Assembly (NCBI GenBank): GCA_031420415.1
Contig: JANOMT010000020.1
Coordinates: forward strand, 1 to 64,000
Origin: JANYGA01 sp031420415
Lineage (GTDB): Bacteria > Vulcanimicrobiota > Vulcanimicrobiia > Vulcanimicrobiales > Vulcanimicrobiaceae
DNA: 64,000 nt
Direction of reading: 5' to 3'
In this document: piece by piece, positions 8,835 through 17,200 of the stretch
Layout of the letters: every line of letters starts with the position of its first letter
How positions within the stretch are numbered: position 1 is the first letter of the stretch
Made by a program: the position numbers and the translations under genes
The notes under the pieces: generated by a model
The model's input: only the letters and a program-made list of their open reading frames with translations
Databases searched by the model: none
What the model was told of the DNA's origin: nothing

Positions 8835-9808
8835 CCGTCGCGGCAAAAGAATTCGTGACGATCGACGGCCGCGAACTCGCGCTCTCAAACCGCGAGAAAG
8901 TGCTCTTTCCCCGCGATGGCTACACGAAGGGCGATCTTATCGCGTATTACCGTGCGGTCGCGGGCGCGATGGTTCCGCATCTGCGCGGTCGGCCGCTTAC
9001 GCTCGAGCGCTTCCCGAGCGGCATCGACGGAACGACGTTCTTCGAAAAGAACGCATCCGCGCATCTGCCGCCATGGGTCGCGACGACGACCGTCGATTCA
9101 CATGGTGGTAAGCGGGATCGCGTGCGTTTCGTGATGTGCGACGATGAAGCGACGCTCGTGTACGTGGCGAACCTCGCCGCGATCGTGCTCCACGTCTGGA
9201 CCTCGCACGAACCCGACCTCGACGTGCCCGAATTTCTCTTCTTCGATCTCGATCCGTTTAACGGCTGTACCATCGGCACGCTCGCGAAAGTCGCGCTCGG
9301 GTTGCGCGAGACGCTCGCCGAAATTGGGCTGGTCCCCGCGATCAAATCCTCGGGGGGAAGCGGGCTGCACGTCGCGATCCCGCTCGTGCCGACGTATACC
9401 TACGAGATCGCGCGGGGTTTTGCTGAGATGATCGCGCGGCGCGTCCACGAGCGCTTTCCCACACTCACGACGCTCGAGCGTACGACGGCGAAACGTCCGG
9501 CTGCGACCGTCTATTTAGATTACGTTCAGGTGGGCCGAGGCAAGACGCTCGTGGCGCCCTACAGCGTCCGCGCGCGCGATGGGGCGCCCGTCTCGATGCC
9601 GATGGCGTGGGCCGAGATCGAGGCTCTCGCGCGTAAACGCCCGCGCGGGAAGGCAGCGCTCGCGGGTACCGAGGGCGAATTCGCTCGCTTCACGATCGCA
9701 AATGCCCCCGCGATGCTCGCCGAACGCGGCGATCTCTGGGGCGGCGCATCGTGGCGCGAACAGCAACTCGAACCCGCGCTCGCTGCCGCACGAGCGACTT
9801 GGAGGTAG
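8831..9808 (+). CDS. LigD-type polymerase/primase (POL domain, stand-alone)
   Basis: A 325-residue protein of the archaeo-eukaryotic primase family equal to the POL domain of LigD. The metal-binding Asp pair is in FFDLDP, the nucleotide-binding SGGSGLHV follows, and the third catalytic acidic motif is YLDYVQ with GKTLVAPYS behind it. In bacterial NHEJ this domain fills gaps and adds ribonucleotides at break ends. It starts at GTG inside the stop of the ligase gene (GTGA) and is followed after three bases by Ku. Many bacteria carry POL fused to the ligase; here it is separate. Confidence 0.94.
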   Translation: MTVAAKEFVTIDGRELALSNREKVLFPRDGYTKGDLIAYYRAVAGAMVPHLRGRPLTLERFPSGIDGTTFFEKNASAHLPPWVATTTVDSHGGKRDRVRFVMCDDEATLVYVANLAAIVLHVWTSHEPDLDVPEFLFFDLDPFNGCTIGTLAKVALGLRETLAEIGLVPAIKSSGGSGLHVAIPLVPTYTYEIARGFAEMIARRVHERFPTLTTLERTTAKRPAATVYLDYVQVGRGKTLVAPYSVRARDGAPVSMPMAWAEIEALARKRPRGKAALAGTEGEFARFTIANAPAMLAERGDLWGGASWREQQLEPALAAARATWR

Positions 9809-9811
9809 GCC

Positions 9812-10663
9812 GTGGCCCACGCAATTTGGACCGGATCGATCAACTTCGGGCTCGTGACGATCCCGGTGAAACTGCAGACCGCGATACGCACGAACGACCT
9901 CAAATTCAACTTCTTGCATAAGACCGATGAAGGCCGGATTAATAACGTGCGTCGTTGTTCGATCGACGGCGAAGAAGTCGGATATGGTGATCTCGTCAAG
10001 GGTTTCGAGTACGAGAAGGGCCGTTACGTCATCATCAGCGATGAAGATTTCGATCGCGTGAATCCCGAGGCGACGCAATCGGTCGATATCGTGCAGTTCG
10101 TCGATCTCGCAGAGATCGATCCGATGTTTTTCGATAAGCCGTATTATCTCGAACCGGAAAAGCGCGGTCGTCACGCCTACGCGCTCTTGCGCGAGGCGTT
10201 GCGCGAATCGGGTAAAGTCGGCATCGCAAAAGTCGTGATTCGCTCGCGCGAACATCTCGCGGCGCTCAAGCCGAGCGGCGATGCACTCGTCCTGGAATTG
10301 ATGCACTTCGCCGATGAGATCGTCGCGACGTCGACGCTCGATTTGCCCGCGAGTGAAAAACCGATCGCGAACGAAATGAAAGTCGCGAAGATGCTCATCG
10401 ATACGATGACCGAAGCCTTCGATCCCGAGGCGTTCAAAGATACCTATCGCGAGCAGATGCTCGCGATGATCGACGCGCGCGCCGCAGGCAAAGATCTTCC
10501 CAAGGGCGAGACCAAAGCGCCCGCGCGCGACAACGTCATCAACCTTATGGACGTGTTGCAGAAGAGTCTCGAGGCATCGAAAAAACGCGGCGTCACCGAT
10601 GAATCTTCGGACGATACGGCCGCAGCGAAAAAGAAGCCGCGGCGCAAATCGTCCGCCGCGTGA
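9812..10663 (+). CDS. ku: Non-homologous end-joining protein Ku
   Basis: A 283-residue bacterial Ku homologue. It opens AHAIWTGSINFGLVTIPVKL, the signature of the family, and carries the Ku core barrel to about residue 255, followed by a short Lys/Arg-rich tail ending KKKPRRKSSAA. Ku dimers encircle broken DNA ends and recruit LigD; the basic tail is known in other Ku proteins to modulate DNA binding. The start is GTG at 9812 with GGAGG a few bases upstream. It is the last gene of the NHEJ operon and converges on the MFS gene with 12 bases between stops. Confidence 0.96.
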   Translation: MAHAIWTGSINFGLVTIPVKLQTAIRTNDLKFNFLHKTDEGRINNVRRCSIDGEEVGYGDLVKGFEYEKGRYVIISDEDFDRVNPEATQSVDIVQFVDLAEIDPMFFDKPYYLEPEKRGRHAYALLREALRESGKVGIAKVVIRSREHLAALKPSGDALVLELMHFADEIVATSTLDLPASEKPIANEMKVAKMLIDTMTEAFDPEAFKDTYREQMLAMIDARAAGKDLPKGETKAPARDNVINLMDVLQKSLEASKKRGVTDESSDDTAAAKKKPRRKSSAA

Positions 10664-10675
10664 ACGATCGCTCGA

Positions 10676-11836
10676 TCACGCCGTCGCGCGTTTTCGCGTC
10701 GCGGCGATTCCGAGCACGAGCGCGACGAATGCGAAGAACGCCGAGATCGCGCCCGTCCATCCCGCGCCGTAGGTCGCGAGTACGGCTGCGCTAATCGTCG
10801 GCATCACGACCCCGGCGACGGATTCGAGCGACGATCCCGCACCGAGAACGGTGCCGCGCAGATGTTCGGGTGCGGCATTGGTGAGGAGCGTCGCGAGCGT
10901 GGCGTTGGTCACCGAAAGCGCGAATGCGAAGATGATCTGCGTGAGAAAGAGTGCGATCGTTCCGTGCATGAATGGTACGGCAACGAAGTAGACGCACGCC
11001 GCTGCGAAGCCGATGTTCGAGGTGAGCCGCACCCCAAAGCGATCGACCATACGACCGACGACGCCTAGTTGGAAGACGATACTCGCGGCACCGAATCCCG
11101 CGAAGAAAAAGCTCGTCTCGGTCGGCCCGAAACCAGCGACGGCGGCGAGCACGAGCGCGAAGACGGCGAACCACGCGTAAAGTGCGAGTGAATAGGCGAG
11201 TTTTTGCACGAGCACGGGTGAGACGTGCACGTCGCCGAGCGAGCGTACGATATCGCGGAAGCCTCCGGTCGGTGCTTTTTCAGCGTGTGCGGCGACGTCT
11301 TCGGGTAGGAAAAAAATCGTCGCGATCAGCGTCAATACTTGCAAGCCCGCGGCGAGCAAGAACGGCATCTTGTAGCCGTAGCGCGCGAGGAGGAGCCCGC
11401 CTGCGACGGGGCCGAGCACGAGGCCCGCAGAGAACGCCGCACCGATGAAGGCGAATGCATGGGAGCGCTGCTCGGGCTCGACGCGATCGGCTACGTAGGC
11501 CTGCGTGACGGAGATATTTCCGCCGGCGATCCCCTCGATGATGCGCGCGATGAAGACCCAGAAGAGCGTCGGCGCGAAAGCGAGCCCAGCCCACCCGATC
11601 GTCGCGCCGATCTGCGAGATGATGAGGACGCGTTTACGTCCGATGCGATCGCTCACATGGCCCCAGAACGGACCTGCCAGAAATTGGCAGAGTGCAAAAA
11701 CGGCGAAGAGCTCGCCGACCGCAATCGTCGATGCACCGAAATGCTTGACGTAATACGGCAAGATCGGAATCAGAATACTGAACCCGAGAATGTCGATGAA
11801 CGTGATGCCTAAAATCGGAAAGAGTTTGGCAAACAC
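10676..11836 (-). CDS. MFS transporter, DHA1/TetA-like drug efflux type
   Basis: A 386-residue major facilitator with twelve predicted helices. The loop 2-3 signature appears as GHVSDRIGRKRVL, and helix 1 carries IDILGFSILIPILPYY as in TetA-like drug/H+ antiporters. The GTG at 11836 is chosen because it puts helix 1 directly at the N-terminus; the frame is open further upstream but codes only a basic, unlikely extension. It is divergent from an EamA transporter starting at 11940, so the two share a 103-base promoter region. The substrate is unknown. Confidence 0.9.
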   Translation of the reverse strand: MFAKLFPILGITFIDILGFSILIPILPYYVKHFGASTIAVGELFAVFALCQFLAGPFWGHVSDRIGRKRVLIISQIGATIGWAGLAFAPTLFWVFIARIIEGIAGGNISVTQAYVADRVEPEQRSHAFAFIGAAFSAGLVLGPVAGGLLLARYGYKMPFLLAAGLQVLTLIATIFFLPEDVAAHAEKAPTGGFRDIVRSLGDVHVSPVLVQKLAYSLALYAWFAVFALVLAAVAGFGPTETSFFFAGFGAASIVFQLGVVGRMVDRFGVRLTSNIGFAAACVYFVAVPFMHGTIALFLTQIIFAFALSVTNATLATLLTNAAPEHLRGTVLGAGSSLESVAGVVMPTISAAVLATYGAGWTGAISAFFAFVALVLGIAATRKRATA

Positions 11837-11939
11837 GATCCTACGCCGCCGTTCGCGGTGTGTCGCGGGCGAAAAAAGTTGCGGTGACGATGCGCCGACG
11901 CAACTGGAACGTGATGTGCGGGGTTGGGTCGCTCGAACC

Positions 11940-12815
11940 ATGAGCGTGAGAGCGCAAGGACCGATCGGCGTGGCGATCGCGATCTTTTACATTTTTCTCT
12001 GGGCGTCGGCATACGTGCCGAGCAAGGTCGCATCGGTCGAATCCGACGCGCTCTGGTTTCTGGTCGTGCGTTTCGTGACGGCAGGCGTCATTCTCGCACT
12101 GCTCGCACGGATTTTCGGTCACGCGTTTCCGCGCACGCTTCGAGCGTGGCTCGTCGCAGGCGGCCTCGGAATCCTCGCAAATTCCATGTACTTAGGTTTC
12201 ACCTATACGGCTCTGCATCATCTCTCGTCGGGTATGGGCGCGATCGTTGCGAGTACGAATCCGCTCGTCCTCGCGCTCGTCGCACCGAAACTGCTCGGCG
12301 AAAAATTAACGGTTCCCAAAGCGATCGGGCTCGCGCTCGGTTTTGGCGGCGTGATCGCGATCGTTTTCGCACGTGGCGGCAGCGCTTCGGCCGCACCGAG
12401 CGACGTGCTCCTCGCCTTTCTCGGCGTTTGCGCGAGCGTCGCATCGACACTCCTGTATAAGCGTGCGGGGACGAAGACGAGTCTGCTCGCGATCAACGCG
12501 ATTCAACTCGTGGTCGCGGGTCTCGTGCTCGTGCCGGTCGCGTTCGTTTCGGTCGGCGTTCCGCACGTGCACCTCACACCCGAACTCATCGCATCGTTCG
12601 CCTATCTCGTGCTCGTCCTCAGCGTCGGCGCATCGCTGATCTGGTTCTGGTTACTCTCGCATGGTGAAGCGAGTCGCGTGAGTGCGTTCTATTATCTCAC
12701 GCCCGTCTTCGGGCTCGCACTCGCCGCGCTGATCTTGCACGAACCCGTGCACGCGAACGATCTCATCGGCCTCGCGGCGATCGCGGGCGGAATCGCGCTC
12801 GTCCAGCGCGCATGA
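11940..12815 (+). CDS. EamA/DMT-superfamily transporter
   Basis: A 291-residue membrane protein with ten hydrophobic segments arranged as two EamA repeats (about 10-140 and 155-290). The first helix reads IFLWASAYVPSK and the second repeat ends in the typical GLALAALILHEP and GLAAIAGGIAL. These transporters export metabolites, often amino acids or drugs. The ATG at 11940 is preferred over earlier in-frame starts because upstream residues are charged and overlap the divergent MFS promoter. Its TGA overlaps the start of the SDR gene (ATGA). Confidence 0.9.
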   Translation: MSVRAQGPIGVAIAIFYIFLWASAYVPSKVASVESDALWFLVVRFVTAGVILALLARIFGHAFPRTLRAWLVAGGLGILANSMYLGFTYTALHHLSSGMGAIVASTNPLVLALVAPKLLGEKLTVPKAIGLALGFGGVIAIVFARGGSASAAPSDVLLAFLGVCASVASTLLYKRAGTKTSLLAINAIQLVVAGLVLVPVAFVSVGVPHVHLTPELIASFAYLVLVLSVGASLIWFWLLSHGEASRVSAFYYLTPVFGLALAALILHEPVHANDLIGLAAIAGGIALVQRA

Positions 12816-13588
12816 ACGCGCCCATGCACGAACGTGTCGCCCTCGTAACCGGTGGCTCGCGAGGGATCGGCGCGGACGTTGTCCGTGCGCTTGCGCGAGA
12901 TGGGACCAGCGTTTTCTTTACCTATGCAAACGCAGCCGCAGCCGCACATGCGCTCGTCGATGAACTCGGGGGTGCCAATGTTGCGTGCGCGCAGAGCGAC
13001 GTCGGAGATCCCGCCGCCCACGAACCGCTGGTCGCTCAGACGATCGCGCGCTTTGGCCGCATCGATACGCTCGTCAACAATGCCGGCATCTTCGCCGAGA
13101 ATCTCTTCGACGGCGACGACTTCGCTGCGTGGCGGGCGGGCTGGAAACGCACGTTCGACGTCAATCTCTTCGGCGCAGTCGATCTCGCGTACATGGCGAT
13201 GCGGCAAATGCGCGTGCAAGACATCGTGGCACGTGGCGTGCGCGGTCGCGTGATCAACGTCGCATCGCGCGCCGCGCATCGTGGCGAGATGACGTTTGCC
13301 GATTATGGCGCGAGCAAAGCCGCGCTCGTGAACTTCACGAAGTCGATCGCTCGCGGGTGCGCGCGGGACGGCATCGTCGCTTTCGCGGTCGCCCCCGGCT
13401 ACATCGAGACGGACATGGCGACGGAATCGCTCGTGGAGGACGGCGCGGCGATTCGCGGCGACATTCCATCCGGACGCGTTGGCGGACCGGATGAAGTCGC
13501 GAGCATCGTCGCGTTCCTCGCATCGGGCGGAGCCGATTATGCGACCGGCACGACGATCGACGTCAACGGCGCCTCATACGTTCGGTAA
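12812..13588 (+). CDS. SDR-family NAD(P)-dependent oxidoreductase
   Basis: A 258-residue classical short-chain dehydrogenase (FabG-like). The cofactor motif TGGSRGIG lies near residues 14-21, NNAG near 89-92, and the catalytic YGASK in FADYGASKAAL; the C-terminus ends with GTTIDVNGASYVR, typical of the family. It reduces or oxidises a carbonyl or hydroxyl group on an unknown substrate. It is translation-coupled to the EamA exporter, which suggests a shared substrate or product. A second ATG four codons in is also possible. Confidence 0.93.
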   Translation: MNAPMHERVALVTGGSRGIGADVVRALARDGTSVFFTYANAAAAAHALVDELGGANVACAQSDVGDPAAHEPLVAQTIARFGRIDTLVNNAGIFAENLFDGDDFAAWRAGWKRTFDVNLFGAVDLAYMAMRQMRVQDIVARGVRGRVINVASRAAHRGEMTFADYGASKAALVNFTKSIARGCARDGIVAFAVAPGYIETDMATESLVEDGAAIRGDIPSGRVGGPDEVASIVAFLASGGADYATGTTIDVNGASYVR

Positions 13589-13595
13589 CAGGGTC

Positions 13596-13614
13596 GTTCG
13601 CGAGCTACGCGAAC
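13596..13614 (+). terminator. Short GC-rich hairpin after SDR gene
   Basis: A perfect 7-bp inverted repeat (GTTCGCG / CGCGAAC) with loop AGCTA lies between the SDR stop and the tRNA. There is no T-run after it, so it is at best a weak terminator or processing hairpin. Confidence 0.3.
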
Positions 13615-13627
13615 GCTGTGCGACCGT

Positions 13628-13711
13628 GCCCTGGTGGCGGAATTGGTAGACGCGCTGGTTTCAGGTATCAGTAATCGCAAGGTTGTGGGGGTTCGAGTCC
13701 CTTCCTGGGCA
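13628..13711 (+). tRNA. tRNA-Leu (anticodon CAG)
   Basis: An 84-base tRNA with a long variable arm, as expected for Leu. The acceptor GCCCTGG pairs with CCTGGGC with a single T-T mismatch. The D-arm region is GCGGAATTGGTAGACGC. The anticodon stem CTGGT/ATCAG encloses the loop TTCAGGT, giving anticodon CAG at 13662-13664 (reads CUG codons). The T-arm is GGGGGTTCGAGTCCCTTCC. The discriminator base is A and CCA is not encoded. Confidence 0.95.
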
Positions 13712-13720
13712 TGACGATCG

Positions 13721-13751
13721 AAAAAGCCCCGTGCACGACACGGGGCTTTTT
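13721..13751 (+). terminator. Bidirectional intrinsic terminator
   Basis: A perfect 13-bp inverted repeat, AAAAAGCCCCGTG / CACGGGGCTTTTT, with a 5-base loop. It has a T-run on the + strand (after tRNA-Leu) and an A-run that becomes a T-run on the - strand (after the cupredoxin gene), so it can end both convergent transcripts. Confidence 0.9.
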
Positions 13752-13763
13752 ATTTGCGTGGTC

Positions 13764-14147
13764 CTATTTCACGATGACCTTGCCGTGCATGAAGCGATGG
13801 TAGGCGCAGGTGTACGCGTAGGTTCCGGGTTTTTCGAACGTGTGCGCAAAGGTCGCCCCCGTCGGCATGTCGCCGGAATCGAAGCTCTTGTCATCAGCTG
13901 CGACCGTGTGCCCGACCGAATCCGAGTTCTTGAAAAGGACGCTTTCGCCGGCCTTGATCGTGACGGTGTCGTCGATATAAGCGAAATCTTTCGTGTCGAT
14001 CACGGCTGCGGGCGTCGCGGTCGGGGTCGGAGAGGCGGCGTCGACCGCGACGATCGTCACCGGTCCCGCGCTACCGCGATGCGCTGCGCTTGCGAAGATG
14101 CCGGCGAAAACGAGACCGGCGGCGAGGGCGTACGAGAGGGGCTTCAT
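13764..14147 (-). CDS. Secreted cupredoxin (plastocyanin/amicyanin-like)
   Basis: A 127-residue exported blue-copper protein. Residues 1-22 form a signal peptide, followed by a Pro/Thr/Ala-rich linker and one cupredoxin domain from about residue 50. The type 1 copper ligands are visible: His in SVGHTVAADD and the C-terminal cluster CAYHRFM (Cys, His, Met) before HGKVIV. It probably shuttles electrons or binds copper in the periplasm. The start ATG is preceded by GGAGG lying within a 12-base palindrome. It is divergent from the 2-oxoglutarate dehydrogenase gene and converges on tRNA-Leu. Confidence 0.92.
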   Translation of the reverse strand: MKPLSYALAAGLVFAGIFASAAHRGSAGPVTIVAVDAASPTPTATPAAVIDTKDFAYIDDTVTIKAGESVLFKNSDSVGHTVAADDKSFDSGDMPTGATFAHTFEKPGTYAYTCAYHRFMHGKVIVK

Positions 14148-14151
14148 GGTT

Positions 14152-14163
14152 TGGAGGCCTCCA
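14152..14163. promoter_or_regulatory. 12-base palindrome containing the cupredoxin ribosome-binding site
   Basis: TGGAGGCCTCCA is a perfect palindrome four bases upstream of the cupredoxin ATG (read on the minus strand), and its GGAGG half is the Shine-Dalgarno sequence. It could be an operator half-palindrome pair or chance; no regulator is adjacent. Confidence 0.35.
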
Positions 14164-14289
14164 GGCGAGGGAAGAATTTGGTGCTGTATTTCGGGAGTGG
14201 CCGTTCTGGTTCGGACCGACGAAAAGCGGAGGCGGGTTCCGGTGCGCGCTTTAGAATTGGACGTGTTGTGCTAAGAGAAACGTCACGTC

Positions 14290-17200
14290 GTGCCTGAAAC
14301 GCTTGTAAAAGTCGTTTTACCCGAAATGGGTGAATCTGTGACCGAAGGCTCGATCGTCGAGTGGCGGGTCAAAGTGGGTGCTTGGATCGATGCCGGCGCG
14401 ACGCTCGTGGACATTACGACGGATAAAGTCGACGTCGAGGTCCCCGCTCCGGCCGCGGGCCTCGTAACGAAGCTTGCCGCCGAAGAAGGCGCGACGGTCA
14501 ACGTCGGTGCCTTGCTCGCGGAGATCGATACGTCGGCCACACGCCCCGACGGCTCCGCAACGACGACGCCGACGGCCACGACGCAGACGGCCACGACGCC
14601 GACGGCTCCGCCGGTAGCGCAGGTCGCGACCGCAGCGCCCGTCTCCAACGGATCCCACGTCGGCGGCGCCGCGTCGCATCGCGCACAACGGCTCGCGCAA
14701 CGTCGGCATCTCGATCTCAAGAGTGTCGTCGGTTCGGGACCGGGCGGCATGATTTTGTACGCCGACGCGATCGACGCGCCCATCGCCTCGAACGGCCACG
14801 CGGCCGCTACCGCGCCGCCGACGCAGCCACTGCCGCCGCTCGCCACCGGTGCGACGGCAACGCCGATCAAAGGGCCAGCGAACGCACTCGTCGGCGCGAT
14901 GGAACAGTCCTTAACGATTCCGACCGCGACGAGCTTTCGCACGCTGCAAGTGGGCACGCTCGAAGCACGTCGCGCCGAGTTTAACGCCGCACTCAAAATC
15001 GCGGGCCGCCCGGAGAAGATCTCCTTCACGCACCTCATCGCCTTCGCACTCGTGCGCGTGGCGCACGAATTTCCGGCGATCGTCACGAGCTTCCGCCGCG
15101 AAAACGGCGTCGCGACGCGCGTCGATAACGGCGTTCACATCGGCATCGCGGTCGATACGTCACGTAAAGACGGCTCCCGCTTTCTCGTCGTGCCCGTCAT
15201 CAAAAACGCCGATGGCCTCGATTTCATCGCGTTCCGTAGCGCCTATGAAGCGCTCATCGCGAAAGCTCGCGACGGCAAGCTCGGTGCCGACGATCTTTCG
15301 GGTGCGTCGTTCACACTGACCAATCCCGGCGGTATCGGCACGATCGCATCGGTCCCGCGCCTGACCGCAGGCCAAGGTGCGATTCTCGCCGCTGGCGCGA
15401 TCGCGTTTCCACCCGGTTTCGTCAATGCCGATCCCGTGGCGCTCAAATCGATCGGCGTCGAGAAGATCATGACGCTCACGAGCACCTACGATCATCGCGT
15501 TATCCAGGGCGCACAATCGGGTGAGTATCTCAAGCGTGTCGACGAACTGCTCGCAGGCAAAGACGGCTTCTACGAAAGCATCTTCGCGAGCGCCGGCCTC
15601 GCGGCACCGCGCGCCGTCGTGGCCGCCAGTGCCGTCGCGACGAGCGCCGCGCCCGCGCGCATGAATCTCGCGCAACAGCCGGTCGTCGCGACCGCCGTTA
15701 CCGATCAACACGCGACGGCTCCGCGCGAGATCGAGTCGTATTCCGAAGAGCTCTTGCGCGCAGTTGCCGCGGGTATGGCGATCCTCTCATCCTATCGCCG
15801 CCACGGTCATCTCGCGGCAACGCTCGATCCGCTCGGCACGCCGCCGCAAGGCGATCCCGCACTCGATTGGCACAACTACGCGCTGACGCCGAGCGTGATG
15901 TCGGCGATCCCCGCCTCGATTCTGCGCACGAAAGTCGCGGGCAGTACGCTCGCCGACGTCGTCGCCGAATTGCGCAAGACGTACAGCTCCACGATCGCCT
16001 ACGAAGTCGAGCATATCGCCAATATCCAGCAGCGCGAATGGCTGCGCGATTACATCGAGACGGGAATGCACTTCGTGCAACTCGCACCCGATCGCGCGCG
16101 CAACGTGCTCGAGCGCCTTACGAAGGTGGAATCTTTCGAACGCTTCCTGCGCAAGACGTATATCGGCGCGAAGACGTTCTCGATCGAAGGCCTCGATGCG
16201 ATGGTGCCGATGCTCGAAGAGCTCGTTACGTTGCTCGCCGCCGATGGCGTGGAGACCGCCGTGCTCGGCATGGCACACCGCGGCCGTCTCGCAACGATCG
16301 CGCACGTGGTCAACCGGCCCTACGAAGAATTACTCGCCGAATTCGAAGCGGCAACGCTGCGTGGGGAAGGCGTCACCGACGATATCACGGGCGACGTGAA
16401 ATATCATCGCGGTGCCGTCGGCACGTATGCATCGGCGCTCGGGCCGATCGCGGTCGCCCTCGCAAACAACCCGAGCCATCTCGAAGCCGTCGACGGCGTC
16501 GTCGAAGGCCGGACGCGCGCGCTGCAGACCGATCGCACGTCGTCGCCGGCGAAGCTCGAAACGGGCCGCGCGGCACCGATCCTCATTCACGGCGATGCGG
16601 CGTTCTCGGCGCAAGGCGTCGTTGCTGAAGTACTGAACCTTCAGGCGCTTGCGGGCTATGCCACGGGCGGTACCGTGCACATCATCAGTAACAATCAAAT
16701 CGGTTTCACGACCGATCCGCGCGACGCGCGTTCGACGTTTTACGCATCGGATCTCGCCAAGGGGTTCGACGTGCCGATCGTGCACGTCAATGCCGACGAC
16801 GTCGATGCGTGTATCGCTGCCGTGCATCTCGCGATCGACTTCCGCCGCAAATTCGGCCACGACGTCATCATCGATCTCATCGGGTACCGCCGCTTCGGTC
16901 ACAACGAGACGGACGAACCCGCCTACACGCAGCCCGATATGTACGAGCGGATCAAATCGCATCCGACGGTGCGCGAACTCTACGCGCAAAAACTCATCGC
17001 ACAGGGCATCGTTAGCGCCGATGACGTCAACGCGTTGCTCGCGAACGCAACCGCGCGCCTCACGGCCGCGCATCAGGCCGTCAAGAGCGGCGAATGGATG
17101 GGCGAGATCGGGCCTCACGTCGCGTACGGCGACGATGCGGTCGCTCGCGTCGAGCCGACGCTCGATCGCGCGCAACTCCTTGCGTGGAGCGACGCGCTCA

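Noticed and set aside
13628..13711. tRNA-Leu as an integration site
   Set aside because: No repeated copy of the tRNA 3' end and no integrase were found in the window.
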